Positions 25,413-34,093 of a DNA stretch of 62,226 nucleotides are shown one piece after another. Within the stretch, counting starts at the first letter, position 1. Every line of letters begins with the position of its first letter. The translations under genes were made by a program, and so were the position numbers. The stretch lies in the NCBI GenBank assembly GCA_019119835.1, contig DWWE01000095.1, positions 1 through 62,226 of the forward strand, written 5' to 3'. Below the pieces are notes generated by a model. The model worked only from the letters and a program-made list of their open reading frames with translations. It was not told the DNA's origin and did no database searches. The stretch comes from Candidatus Gemmiger stercoravium (GTDB lineage: Bacteria; Bacillota; Clostridia; Oscillospirales; Ruminococcaceae).

Positions 25413-26399
25413 ATGACAGAATCTGTGGACCGGCAAACAGCCGTCATGCGGCTCCGCTCGGCCCAGGATATCCTGATCCTGTGCCACAAGAACCCGGACG
25501 GTGACACCATCGGATGCGCAGGTGCGCTGTACCTGGCGCTGAAGTCTCTGGGGAAAAACGCGGCCATTCTCTGCAGCGACCCGATCCCCAGCCTGTACGG
25601 GTATATGGAGCTGCGCCTGTACGACGCCAGCTTCACCCCCGGTTTCGTGGTGGCGGTGGACGTGGCCAGCATCCAGCTGTTCGGCGACCGCAACAATGTG
25701 CAGAAATACGCGGCCCATGTGGACCTGTGCATCGACCACCATGCCAGCAACAGCGGCTATGCCTACGAAACGCTGCTGGACCCCGGCGCCGCCGCGGCCT
25801 GTGAGCTCATGATCGACGTGATCGAGGAGATGGGCGTCACCCTGGACCCCTCCATCGCGTCCTGCCTGTACACCGGCATCGCCACCGACACCGGCTGCTT
25901 CCGCTTTTCCAGCACCACCGCCCACACCCATCAGGCGGCGGCCCGCCTGATCGAAGCCGGGGCCGACTTGGCGATGCTCAACGCCCGGCTGTTCGAATCC
26001 CGTTCCCGCGCCCGCATCGAGATCGAGCGGATGGCGCTGGAAAGCCTCGAATACTTCTTCGACGGCCGCTGCGCCATGATCTACCTCACCTGGGACCAGA
26101 TCGTCACCTCCGGCGTGCCCGGGGCCGAGCTGGAGGACCTGACCAGCCTGCCCCGCTCCATCGAAGGGGTGGAGGTGGGCCTGACCCTGCGCCAGCAGAA
26201 GGACGGCAGCTACAAAATCAGCATCCGCACCGCCGGCACGGTGGATGCCTGCGCCGTGGCCCGGCACCTGGGCGGCGGCGGGCATTCCCGCGCCGCCGGC
26301 TGCGAGATCAGCGGCAACCTGGACAACGCCCGCTTCGCCGTGCTGGAGGAAGTGCGCAAGGAGCTGGAGCGCTGGGGCCTGCTGGATGCGGCGCGTTGA
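25413..26399 (+). CDS. nrnA: DHH/DHHA1 phosphoesterase, NrnA-type oligoribonuclease/pAp phosphatase
   Basis: A 328-residue phosphoesterase that in the NrnA family degrades short RNA oligomers and dephosphorylates 3'-phosphoadenosine-5'-phosphate. Metal-binding motifs are HKNPDGDTIG (residues about 28-37), AVDVAS, and the DHH signature in LCIDHHASNSGYAY (about 106-119), with TDTGCFRFSSTT further on. The DHHA1 domain ends with GGGGHSRAAGCEI (about 289-301). It is in the usual place between rbfA and truB. It lacks a membrane segment, unlike the GdpP branch of the DHH family. Confidence 0.92.
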   Translation: MTESVDRQTAVMRLRSAQDILILCHKNPDGDTIGCAGALYLALKSLGKNAAILCSDPIPSLYGYMELRLYDASFTPGFVVAVDVASIQLFGDRNNVQKYAAHVDLCIDHHASNSGYAYETLLDPGAAAACELMIDVIEEMGVTLDPSIASCLYTGIATDTGCFRFSSTTAHTHQAAARLIEAGADLAMLNARLFESRSRARIEIERMALESLEYFFDGRCAMIYLTWDQIVTSGVPGAELEDLTSLPRSIEGVEVGLTLRQQKDGSYKISIRTAGTVDACAVARHLGGGGHSRAAGCEISGNLDNARFAVLEEVRKELERWGLLDAAR

Positions 26400-26416
26400 G
26401 CGCCTTCCCTGTCGGT

Positions 26417-26540
26417 GTCGCCGTCGTCGGCGCACTGCGCCCGCAGGCGTGTTTCGGAGGCCAACCGGGCCGTAGGCCCGGCTCTTAGGCCGGAGATTGT
26501 CCGCCGACGGCGACGGTTTTAGACTTTTTCGACAATCTGA
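26417..26540 (+). repeat. Snap-back repeat element carrying copy B of the dispersed repeat
   Basis: The 153-base gap between nrnA and truB is filled by an element with inverted arms (26417-26432 with 26502-26514, 13 pairs with a three-base bulge) and an inner hairpin (CCGGGCC...GGCCCGG, 26465-26481). Its right end, 26499-26540, is the 42-bp repeat also found at 8500-8541. It is transcribed within the operon. It resembles a miniature non-autonomous element or a REP-like unit. Confidence 0.6.
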
Positions 26541-26552
26541 GGTATTTATACA

Positions 26553-27455
26553 ATGACCAAGCTGCAAAACGGCGTTCTGCCGGTGGACAAACCGGCGGGG
26601 TGGACCAGCTTCGACGTGCTGGCCAAGCTCCGCGGTGCCCTGGGGACCCGGCGGCTGGGGCATACGGGCACACTGGACCCTATGGTCACCGGTGTGCTCG
26701 TTGTGCTTATCGGCCCGGCCACGGCGGCGGCCGACCGCCAGCCCGACCAGGACAAAACCTATGAGGGCACCCTGCGTCTGGGCCTTGCCACCGACACCGG
26801 CGACCTGACCGGCACCGTGCTGCGCACCGCGCCGGTCACGGCGGGGGAGAGGGAGCTGCTGGCCGTGCTGCCCCGGTTTGTCGGCAACATCCGCCAGCTG
26901 CCGCCGATGTACTCGGCCGTCAAGGTGAACGGCCAGCCGCTGTACAAGGCGGCCCGCCAGGGCAAAACGGTGGAGCGCACCCCCCGCCCGGTCACCATCC
27001 ACGCCATCGACTACCTGGGCAGCCCGGCCCCCGGCGATTTCACGCTGCGGGTCCGCTGCTCCAAGGGCACCTACATCCGCACACTGTTCGAGGAGATCGG
27101 CGCCGCCATGGGCCAGCCGGCCACGATGGCCTGGCTGCGGCGGGTGCAGGCCGGCCCCTTCACGATCGACCAGTGCCACCCGCTGCCCGACATCCTGGCC
27201 GCCGCCCAGGACGGCACGCTGGCCCAAAAGGGCTGGGTGCTGGGGGTGGACTCGGCGTTTTCCACCCTGCCTGCGCTGACGGTGGGGGAGCCGGCCCGCA
27301 CCCACCTGTTCAACGGCTGCCCCACCAGCCGCTACCCGGCTGAGGACGGACGCTACCGGGTGTATGACGAGACCGGCGGCTTCCTGGGGCTGGCCGTGGT
27401 GGAACAAGGGGTGCTGCGGGTGGAAAAACTGTTTTGTGACAGGGAAAGGACCTGA
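26553..27455 (+). CDS. truB: tRNA pseudouridine(55) synthase
   Basis: A 300-residue enzyme converting U55 in the T-loop of tRNAs to pseudouridine. The N-terminal GVLPVDKPAGWTSFDVLAKL, the catalytic aspartate in GHTGTLDPMVTGVL (residues about 37-50), KTYEGTLRLG, and LPPMYSAVKVNGQPLYKAAR are all present. FTLRVRCSKGTYIRTLFEEI marks the end of the catalytic domain, and a short PUA-like C-terminal tail follows. The ATG at 26553 follows the repeat element closely and has only a weak GAGG ribosome site (26540-26543). Confidence 0.95.
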   Translation: MTKLQNGVLPVDKPAGWTSFDVLAKLRGALGTRRLGHTGTLDPMVTGVLVVLIGPATAAADRQPDQDKTYEGTLRLGLATDTGDLTGTVLRTAPVTAGERELLAVLPRFVGNIRQLPPMYSAVKVNGQPLYKAARQGKTVERTPRPVTIHAIDYLGSPAPGDFTLRVRCSKGTYIRTLFEEIGAAMGQPATMAWLRRVQAGPFTIDQCHPLPDILAAAQDGTLAQKGWVLGVDSAFSTLPALTVGEPARTHLFNGCPTSRYPAEDGRYRVYDETGGFLGLAVVEQGVLRVEKLFCDRERT

Positions 27456-27460
27456 ACCAG

Positions 27461-28408
27461 ATGCAACGCATGGAACTGCACATTACCGAAACCGTTGAGC
27501 CGGTCGCCGCGCCCCATGGCAGTGCGGTGGCGCTGGGCTTTTTTGACGGGGTCCACCTGGGGCATCGGGCGGTCATCGGGGCGGCGGTCGCCGCCGCCCG
27601 CCGCGCCGGGCTCACCCCGGCCGTTTTCACCTTCGAACTGCCGGAAGGCAATACCCTGAAAGGCGGGCGCATCCTCTCCCGCACCCAGAAACATCGCCGC
27701 ATGGCCGAACTGGGCGCCCGCGAGGTCATGGACCCGCCTTTTTCGGCGTTCTGCAACCTGTCCCCCGAAGCCTTTGTGGAGCGCATCCTGGTGGACTGCT
27801 TCGGGGCGCGGCAGGTCTTCTGCGGGGACAATTTCACCTTTGGCGCCCGCGCCGCCGGCAACGTGGAATCTCTCCAGGCGCTGTGTGCCCGGCGGGGCAT
27901 CGGGGTCACGGTGGTGGAGATGGCCGGCTATGGCGGCAAGACCGTCTCCTCCACCCGCATCCGCGCCGCGCTGGAGGAAGGCCGCCTGGACGACGCCAAC
28001 GCGATGCTCGGCGCCCCTTATGCCATCGACTGGACCGTCCGCCACGGCAAGGGGGTCGGCACCAGCCGGCTGGGCACCCCGACCATCAACCAGAACTACC
28101 CGGCGGGGACGCTGCAGCCCTGCTGCGGGGTCTACCTGACCCGCATCCGGCTGCAGGACCGCTGGTGGCCCGCGGCCACCGGCATCAGCCGCCGCCCCAC
28201 CGTGGACAAGGCCGGTGCGCCGGTCAGCTGCGAAACCTATGTGCCGGGCTTCTCGGGGGATGTCTACGGAACGAACCCCACGCTGGAATTCCACAAATAC
28301 CTCTGCCCGATCCGCAAGTTCGACTCCCTGCAGGCGCTTTCCGATCTCATCACCACGGCGGCTGCACGCAGCTGCGCGTATTTTCAGGGGCTGGAGGACC
28401 GGATCTGA
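27461..28408 (+). CDS. ribF: Bifunctional riboflavin kinase/FAD synthetase
   Basis: A 315-residue enzyme that phosphorylates riboflavin to FMN and adenylylates FMN to FAD. The N-terminal FAD-synthetase domain has ALGFFDGVHLGHRAVIGAAV (residues about 22-41), FCGDNFTFGARAAG and TVSSTRIRAALEEG (about 162-175). The C-terminal kinase domain has GRTLGTPT-like SRLGTPTINQNYPAGTLQP and the ETYVPGFSGDVYG segment. The start at 27461 follows GGGAAAGGACC; an ATG nine bases later is an alternative. This is the last gene of the rimP operon. Confidence 0.94.
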   Translation: MQRMELHITETVEPVAAPHGSAVALGFFDGVHLGHRAVIGAAVAAARRAGLTPAVFTFELPEGNTLKGGRILSRTQKHRRMAELGAREVMDPPFSAFCNLSPEAFVERILVDCFGARQVFCGDNFTFGARAAGNVESLQALCARRGIGVTVVEMAGYGGKTVSSTRIRAALEEGRLDDANAMLGAPYAIDWTVRHGKGVGTSRLGTPTINQNYPAGTLQPCCGVYLTRIRLQDRWWPAATGISRRPTVDKAGAPVSCETYVPGFSGDVYGTNPTLEFHKYLCPIRKFDSLQALSDLITTAAARSCAYFQGLEDRI

Positions 28409-28414
28409 CCCGGA

Positions 28415-28443
28415 TTTACAACCCGGGCGGAATGTCGTATAAT
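28415..28443 (+). promoter_or_regulatory. Promoter of the M16 peptidase operon
   Basis: TTTACA (28415-28420), a 17-base spacer and a perfect TATAAT (28438-28443). It rules out the longer start at 28442 for the next gene. Confidence 0.75.
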
Positions 28444-28504
28444 GGGGTTCATGCGGCCGGGCTGCCCCGGCGCCACATTGTCTTGTGAGAGGGAGGACCA
28501 CCCC

Positions 28505-29788
28505 TTGTTTGAACGAAAAATGCTGGCGCCCGGCGTGTATATCACCACGCTGGACGCCGAAAAATTCAACCGCTGCCGCATTGCGATCCACCTGCGCTAC
28601 ACCCCGCTGCGCCGCACGGCCACCGACGCCGCGGTGCTGCCGCTGGTGCTGGAACGGGGCTATGCCCAGTGCCCGGATATGACCGCCCTGTCCCGCAAGC
28701 TGGCCCGGCTGTACGGGGCCGACCTGGGGGTGGACCTGGGAACTGCGGGCACCGACCGGGTGCTCACCGTGGACATCTGCGGCATCAAGGACCGCTTCGC
28801 CCTGGCCGGCGAGGACCTGACCCGGGCCTACGCCGACATCGCCTTCGGCATCGTCTTTGACCCCTACCTGGTGGACGGCCTGTTCGACCCCGAGGCCGTG
28901 CGCATCGAAAAGGAAACGCTGGACCGCCGCCTGCAGGCGGAGTTCAACAACAAGCGCCTGTACTGCGTGCGCCAGGCCCGCCGCCGCTTTTACGGCGATT
29001 CCCCGGCGGGCATCGAGCTGGGGGGCTACCGGTCCGACCTGCCCGGCGTCACCCCGGCCACCCTCAAGGCCGAATACGACCGCATCCTGCGCACCGCCTC
29101 CATCGACGTGATGGTCCAGGGGGCCGACGCCGACAACGTGGCCGAGCGGCTGCTCCAGGCGCTTCAGGCGGTGCCCCGCGCCCCCCGGGACTTTGCCGGG
29201 GCCATGGCCATGCCGGTCACCGAACCCCGCCATTACTGCGAGGCCATCCCCGGGCTGACCCAGGCCAAGCTCTGTATGCTGTTCACCACCGGCACGCCGG
29301 AGGACCTGCCCTCCATCAACCTGCTGCGCATGGCCATGTCGGTGTTCGGCGGGTCCACCACCAGCCGGCTGTTCCGCAACGTGCGGGAAAAGCAGAGCCT
29401 GTGCTACTACTGCGGCGCCACCGCGCTGCGGGCCACCGGCGTCATGATGGTGGATTCCGGCGTGGAGCCCGGCCGGGAAGAACAGGCCGAGGCCGCCATC
29501 CTGAAGGAATGGCAGGACCTGTGCCGCGGCCCCGTCACCCGGGAGGAGATGGAAGACTGCCGCCGCAGCCTGCTTTCCGGCATGGACGCGCTGGGCGACA
29601 GCCTGGCCGGGCTGGAAAGCTGGTACTACGGCCAGATCACCCGCGGCGAAGCCCTGGCCCCGCCGGAGTACGGCCGGGTGCTCATCAACGCCGTCACCGC
29701 CGACCAGGTGCGGGAGCAGCTGAACAGCTACCACTATTCGGTCTGTTATACCCTGACCCGGGCCGGGGAAGGAGGGGAACCCGCATGA
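28505..29788 (+). CDS. M16 family peptidase-like protein, YfmF type; TTG start
   Basis: A 427-residue protein of the insulinase-like M16 fold. It lacks the HXXEH zinc motif, as YfmF-type partners do; the corresponding region reads LPLVLERGYAQCPD. The late signature NVREKQSLCYYCG is present. The TTG at 28505 is the likely start: GGGAGG is suitably spaced and the product begins FERKMLAPGVYITTL. A frame from 28442 would begin inside the -10 element. It overlaps the catalytic M16 gene that follows (ATGA), suggesting a heteromeric complex. Databases link such pairs to EF-P modification. The peptide substrate is unknown. Confidence 0.85.
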   Translation: MFERKMLAPGVYITTLDAEKFNRCRIAIHLRYTPLRRTATDAAVLPLVLERGYAQCPDMTALSRKLARLYGADLGVDLGTAGTDRVLTVDICGIKDRFALAGEDLTRAYADIAFGIVFDPYLVDGLFDPEAVRIEKETLDRRLQAEFNNKRLYCVRQARRRFYGDSPAGIELGGYRSDLPGVTPATLKAEYDRILRTASIDVMVQGADADNVAERLLQALQAVPRAPRDFAGAMAMPVTEPRHYCEAIPGLTQAKLCMLFTTGTPEDLPSINLLRMAMSVFGGSTTSRLFRNVREKQSLCYYCGATALRATGVMMVDSGVEPGREEQAEAAILKEWQDLCRGPVTREEMEDCRRSLLSGMDALGDSLAGLESWYYGQITRGEALAPPEYGRVLINAVTADQVREQLNSYHYSVCYTLTRAGEGGEPA

Positions 29789-31068
29789 ACAGCCAGTCCG
29801 ACGCACTGCGCCGCAAAACCGCCGAAGCCATCCGCTGTGAAAGCACCCGGCTGGACAGCGGCCTGACCGTGCTCTGCCGCACAATGCCGGGGTACAGCAC
29901 GGTCCACGCCTTCTATGTGACCCGTTTCGGCTCGGTCTGCCGGGACTTCACCCTCGACGGCCGCAGCTATCATCTGCCCGCCGGCACCGCCCACTTCCTG
30001 GAGCACAAGATGTTCGAGTCGGAGGAGGGGGACGCCTTCAGCCTCTATGCCAAGACCGGCGCGTCCTCCAACGCCTTCACCAGTTTTGACCGCACCGGCT
30101 ACTACTTCTCCGCCACCGACCGGATCGACCGCAATCTGGACATTCTGCTGGGGATGGTGGGGCAACCCTGGTTCACCGAAGCCACCATCGCCAAGGAGCA
30201 GGGCATCATCGGCCAGGAGATCAAGATGTATGACGACAGCCCCGACTGGCGGCTGCTCACCGGGCTGTTCCGCTGCCTGTACCGCAGCCACCCCATCCGG
30301 GATGACATCGCCGGCACGGTGGAAAGCATCGCCCGGCTCACGCCGGAACTGCTCTATGCCTGTACCGAAGCGTTTTACCGCCCCGCAAACATGGTGCTGT
30401 CGGTGGCCGGGGACATCACGCTGGACCAGGCGGTGGCGGCCTGCCGCCGCGCCGGGCTGGACCGCCCCGCCGCCCCCCACGCCGTGACCCCCGCCCCCTT
30501 CGCCCCCGAAAACGAGACCTGCCGGCGGGAACTGCAGTTCACGATGCCGGTGAACAAGCCCTGCTTTGCGCTGGGCTTCCGGGAACAGCCGATCCCTTAC
30601 GGCGATGCCCGGGCCGACATCCTGGCCGACCTGCTGCCCGAACTGATCTGCGGCGGCCTGACCGACCTGTACCGCAAACTGTATGACGAAGGGCTGGTCA
30701 ACCCCGAGTTCAACGGCGAGACCATCTCGGTGGACGGCGCCTGCACCGTCGTGTTCACCGGCGAGAGCGCCACCCCCCGCCAGGTGGTGGAGCTGCTGCA
30801 GGCGGAGATCCGCCGGCTGCGCCGGGACGGGGTGGACCCCGAACTTTTCACCCTGGTCAAGAACCAGATGTACGGCGAGATGCTGGCCAACGTGGAAGGG
30901 GTGGACGATGCCGCCGAATCCCTGGCCGGCGCCTGGCTCAGCGGCTACACCCTGGCCGAGGAGGTGCAGGCCCTGGCCACCCTGACGGCGCAGGATGTGA
31001 ACGACGCACTGCAGCGGATGCTGCGGGAGGAAAACGCCGCCTACGTTGAGATCCAGCCGCAGGGCTGA
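29785..31068 (+). CDS. M16 family zinc peptidase, YfmH type
   Basis: A 427-residue partner of the preceding protein, with the inverted zinc motif HXXEH in AHFLEHKMFESEEGDAF (residues about 70-86) and the downstream Glu within VESIARLTPELLYACTEAFY. Further features are ASSNAFTSFDRTGYYFSATD and FTLVKNQMYGEMLANVEG near the end. The start at 29785 overlaps the upstream stop by four bases. A longer frame beginning at 29401 lies inside the upstream gene and is rejected. There is no signal peptide, so it acts in the cytosol. Confidence 0.88.
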   Translation: MNSQSDALRRKTAEAIRCESTRLDSGLTVLCRTMPGYSTVHAFYVTRFGSVCRDFTLDGRSYHLPAGTAHFLEHKMFESEEGDAFSLYAKTGASSNAFTSFDRTGYYFSATDRIDRNLDILLGMVGQPWFTEATIAKEQGIIGQEIKMYDDSPDWRLLTGLFRCLYRSHPIRDDIAGTVESIARLTPELLYACTEAFYRPANMVLSVAGDITLDQAVAACRRAGLDRPAAPHAVTPAPFAPENETCRRELQFTMPVNKPCFALGFREQPIPYGDARADILADLLPELICGGLTDLYRKLYDEGLVNPEFNGETISVDGACTVVFTGESATPRQVVELLQAEIRRLRRDGVDPELFTLVKNQMYGEMLANVEGVDDAAESLAGAWLSGYTLAEEVQALATLTAQDVNDALQRMLREENAAYVEIQPQG

Positions 31069-31133
31069 GCGGCGCCCCGCCGGACCAAAGGGGCTGCTGC
31101 GCACCGCTGCGGCGCAATAGGGAGGAACTTCCC

Positions 31134-32297
31134 ATGGGAACCATTTTTCATGTCCAGTTTCCGGGCCTCGGCCTGGAATTCACCCTCGACCGCGTGGCGC
31201 TCTCGCTGGGCGGGTTCAACATCTACTGGTACGGCGTCCTCATCGCCCTGGGGCTCATCCTGGGCATGGCGCTGGCCTTCCACTATGCGCCGGACTTCGG
31301 CCTCAACGCCGACCGCCTGGTGGACGTGGTGGTGGTCGGCACCATCATGGGCATCGTCTGCGCCCGCATCGCCTATGTGGCCATGGCGCCCTTTGAGTAC
31401 GAGTCCATCTGGGATATGATCGCGGTGCGGGACGGCGGCCTGGCCATCTACGGCGGCGTCATCGGCGCGTTCGTCTTCGGCGGGCTGGCCGCCCGCTGGC
31501 GCCGGGTCCCGCTGCTGCCCCTCTTCGACGTGGTGGCCATGGGCTTCCTGGTGGGCCAGGGCATCGGCCGCTGGGGCAACTTTGTCAATCAGGAAGCCTT
31601 CGGCACCAACACCACCCTGCCCTGGGGCATGTACAGCGAGGGCACCTACAACTACCTGACCGGCGTCCAGGCCACCCTGGCCGCCCAGGGCATTACGGTG
31701 GACCCGACCCAGCCGGTCCACCCCACCTTCCTGTACGAAAGCCTCTGGTGCCTGTTCGGGCTGCTGGTGCTCTGGCTGTACCGGCGGCACCGCCGCTTCC
31801 ACGGCCAGCTGTTCCTGATGTATATTATCTGGTACGGCCTGGGCCGCTACTGGATCGAGGGCCTGCGCACCGACTCGCTGCTCATCGGGGACACCGGGCT
31901 GCGGTTCAGCCAGATCGTGGCGCTGGTCTCGGTGGCGGCGGCCGTCACGCTGATGGTCTACGGGCTGCAGCGCTCCCGCGGGCGCACCCTGCTGGTGCCG
32001 CTGGCGGTGGAAGACATCAAAAAGCAGGACCGGGCCGGCGACCGCTTCACCCCCGACCGCCTGCCCGCCTCCGCCCCGCACCGGGAGTTTGTGGCCGCCA
32101 CCGCCGCCATGAACAAGCGGCTGGCCGACCTGGACCTGGACGCCCCGGCCGGGACCGCCGAACCGGACCGGGCTCCTGAACCGGCCGCCCCGGAACAGCA
32201 GGCCGAACCGGCCGCCCCGGCGCAGAAAGACGCCCCGGCCGAACCGGCCCGCACCCCCGAAGTCTCCGACACCCCCGAAGCGGGGGACAACCCGTAA
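31134..32297 (+). CDS. lgt: Prolipoprotein diacylglyceryl transferase with acidic Ala/Pro tail
   Basis: A 387-residue membrane enzyme that transfers diacylglycerol to the lipobox cysteine of prolipoproteins. Seven hydrophobic segments and the Lgt signature GQGIGRWGNFVNQEAFG (residues about 141-157) are present, along with the essential His in QPVHPTFLYESLWC and the final GLRFSQIVALVS. Residues about 290-387 extend past the usual end as a disordered tail rich in Ala, Pro and Glu, with repeated EPAAP-like segments. The tail would be cytoplasmic. The lipoproteins at 5372 and 15803 are likely substrates. It has a good GGGAGG ribosome site. Confidence 0.94.
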   Translation: MGTIFHVQFPGLGLEFTLDRVALSLGGFNIYWYGVLIALGLILGMALAFHYAPDFGLNADRLVDVVVVGTIMGIVCARIAYVAMAPFEYESIWDMIAVRDGGLAIYGGVIGAFVFGGLAARWRRVPLLPLFDVVAMGFLVGQGIGRWGNFVNQEAFGTNTTLPWGMYSEGTYNYLTGVQATLAAQGITVDPTQPVHPTFLYESLWCLFGLLVLWLYRRHRRFHGQLFLMYIIWYGLGRYWIEGLRTDSLLIGDTGLRFSQIVALVSVAAAVTLMVYGLQRSRGRTLLVPLAVEDIKKQDRAGDRFTPDRLPASAPHREFVAATAAMNKRLADLDLDAPAGTAEPDRAPEPAAPEQQAEPAAPAQKDAPAEPARTPEVSDTPEAGDNP

Positions 32298-32324
32298 ACG
32301 GCGTCAGCCGGAAAGGAGAACGCT

Positions 32325-33206
32325 ATGAGCGCTGCCATCATTGACGGAAAGATTCTGGCCGCCCAGGTCAAGCAGGAGGCCGCCGCGGCGGTCCGCGCCC
32401 TGCAGCAGTGGGGCAAAGCGACCCCCTGCCTGGCCGTGCTGCTGGTGGGGGAGGACCCCGCCAGCCAGGTGTATGTCCGCGGCAAGGAAAGTGACTGCGC
32501 GGCCTGCGGCATCGAGAGCCGGGTCTGCCGCCTGCCCGAAACCACCACCCAGGCCGAACTGCTGGACCGGTTGGCCGCCCTGGCCGCCGACCCGGCGGTC
32601 CACGGCATCCTTGTCCAGCTGCCGCTGCCCCGCCACATCGACCCGGCCGCGGTCATTGCGGCCATCCCGCCCGAGAAGGATGTGGACGGCTTCACCCCCG
32701 TCAACGCCGGCAACCTGCTCACCGGCGGGAGCTGCTTTGTCCCCTGCACCCCGGCGGGCTGCCTGCGGATGATCCGCTCCACCGGGCTGGACCTGGCCGG
32801 CAAACAGGCCGTGGTGGTGGGCCGCTCCAACATTGTGGGCAAGCCGGCGGCGCTGCTGCTTCTGCAGCAGAACGCCACCGTCACCGTCTGCCATTCCCGC
32901 ACGCAGGGGCTGGCCGAGATCTGCCGCCGGGCGGATGTCCTGGTGGCCGCGGTGGGCAAGGCCGGCTTCATCACCGGCGATATGATCAAGCCCGGGGCGG
33001 TGGTCATTGATGTGGGCATCAACCGGGGCGCGGACGGCAAGCTCCGCGGGGATGTGGACTTTGCTTCCGCCCGGGAGGTGGCCGGCTTTATCACCCCGGT
33101 GCCCGGCGGCGTGGGGCTCATGACCCGGGCGATGCTCATGTGGAACACCGTGCTGGCCGCCGCCCGGCAAAGCGGCGTGGACCTGGGGGTCTCCCGCAAG
33201 GGCTGA
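32325..33206 (+). CDS. folD: Bifunctional methylenetetrahydrofolate dehydrogenase/cyclohydrolase
   Basis: A 293-residue cytosolic enzyme interconverting 5,10-methylene- and 10-formyl-tetrahydrofolate. Family marks are the catalytic region [20 protein letters not shown] (residues about 36-55), [29 protein letters not shown], the NADP-binding [20 protein letters not shown] (about 160-179), and [14 protein letters not shown] near the end. It works in the same one-carbon pathway as fhs at the end of the window. AAAGGAGAA precedes the ATG, 27 bases after lgt. Confidence 0.96.
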   Translation: MSAAIIDGKILAAQVKQEAAAAVRALQQWGKATPCLAVLLVGEDPASQVYVRGKESDCAACGIESRVCRLPETTTQAELLDRLAALAADPAVHGILVQLPLPRHIDPAAVIAAIPPEKDVDGFTPVNAGNLLTGGSCFVPCTPAGCLRMIRSTGLDLAGKQAVVVGRSNIVGKPAALLLLQQNATVTVCHSRTQGLAEICRRADVLVAAVGKAGFITGDMIKPGAVVIDVGINRGADGKLRGDVDFASAREVAGFITPVPGGVGLMTRAMLMWNTVLAAARQSGVDLGVSRKG

Positions 33207-33254
33207 AACGGCCAAAAGCTCACGCAAAAAGGTCAAAAAGTACCGCACGGGGCC

Positions 33255-33283
33255 TTGACTTTGCCCCGCGGATATGGTATGCT
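33255..33283 (+). promoter_or_regulatory. Promoter of rplU-rpmA
   Basis: TTGACT (33255-33260), a 17-base spacer and TATGCT (33278-33283), with TGG before the -10. Confidence 0.8.
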
Positions 33284-33289
33284 TACTAA

Positions 33290-33376
33290 GCCGCATGGTA
33301 TGGGCTCTCCAAGTGTGCCCTTTTGTAAAGCGCACCGCCCCACATCCAGCGAGACTTATTGAAAGAGGTTTGCATC
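33290..33376 (+). ncRNA. Probable ribosomal protein L21 leader
   Basis: A leader of about 85 bases between the promoter and rplU. It contains the run CCAAGTGTGCCC, then GCGCACC, and GGGCTC/GCCCCAC segments that can pair across it. Firmicute rplU genes usually carry a structured autoregulatory leader at this position. The assignment rests on position and partial resemblance; the consensus was not checked. Confidence 0.5.
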
Positions 33377-33688
33377 ATGTACGCAGTTATCAAAACCGGT
33401 GGCAAGCAGTACAGCGTCAAGGTCGGCGACACCATCTTCGTGGAAAAGCTGAACGCTGAGGCCGATACCGAAGTCACCTTCGATCAGGTCCTGGCTGTTG
33501 GCGAGGAGGGCGCTGTCAAGGTCGGCGCCCCGCTGGTGGACGGCGCTTCGGTCGTCGCCAAGGTCGTCAAGAACGGCAAGGGCAAGAAGCTGAACATCCT
33601 GACCTATCGTCCCAAGAAGGGCAGCATGGTCCGCAAGGGTCATCGTCAGCCCTACACCAAGGTGGAGATCACCGCGATCAACGGCTAA
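33377..33688 (+). CDS. rplU: 50S ribosomal protein L21
   Basis: A 103-residue 23S-rRNA-binding protein. The canonical N-terminus [18 protein letters not shown], then [16 protein letters not shown], and the C-terminal [19 protein letters not shown] are present. The ATG at 33377 follows AAGAGG and matches the family start exactly; an upstream in-frame start at 33359 would add six atypical residues. Codon use is slightly less GC-biased than in the neighbours, as expected for a highly expressed gene. Only 15 bases separate it from rpmA. Confidence 0.98.
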   Translation: MYAVIKTGGKQYSVKVGDTIFVEKLNAEADTEVTFDQVLAVGEEGAVKVGAPLVDGASVVAKVVKNGKGKKLNILTYRPKKGSMVRKGHRQPYTKVEITAING

Positions 33689-33703
33689 GGAGGTACAACA
33701 ACA

Positions 33704-33955
33704 ATGGCACACAAAAAAGGCGTAGGTTCTACCAAAAACGGCCGTGATTCCGAGTCCAAGCGTCTGGGCGTGAAGCGCGGCGACGGTCAGTACGTTCTGG
33801 CCGGTAACATCCTGGTCCGTCAGCGCGGCACCCACATCCATCCGGGTGAGGGCGTCGGCATCGGCAGCGACGACACTCTGTTCGCTCTGGTGGATGGCCG
33901 CGTTCATTTCGAGCGCATGGGCCGCGACCGCAAGCGCTGCACCGTGAAGCAGTAA
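33704..33955 (+). CDS. rpmA: 50S ribosomal protein L27 without the Firmicute N-terminal extension
   Basis: An 83-residue ribosomal protein whose N-terminal arm reaches the peptidyl transferase centre. The sequence begins [20 protein letters not shown], so the conserved [13 protein letters not shown] starts right after the initiator. In most Firmicutes L27 is made with a roughly nine-residue extension removed by the protease Prp, whose gene sits between rplU and rpmA. Here both the extension and the gene are absent: the gap is 15 bases. The rest is standard, including [25 protein letters not shown] precedes the start. Confidence 0.97.
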   Translation: MAHKKGVGSTKNGRDSESKRLGVKRGDGQYVLAGNILVRQRGTHIHPGEGVGIGSDDTLFALVDGRVHFERMGRDRKRCTVKQ

Positions 33956-33966
33956 AACCAAAAGGG

Positions 33967-33993
33967 GCGGGCCGGACGGCCCGCTCTTTTTTT
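33967..33993 (+). terminator. Intrinsic terminator of rplU-rpmA
   Basis: GCGGGCC and GGCCCGC (33967-33973 with 33978-33984), loop GGAC, then TC followed by seven T. Confidence 0.92.
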
Positions 33994-34093
33994 ACCCCGC
34001 GCCGGGGCCCTGTGTTTCCCCGGCCGCCATCCGCTGCATCGGGCAGCTTTCCCGGCAGCCTGCCGGAACCATTTACCCTAGGAAGGAGCCACT

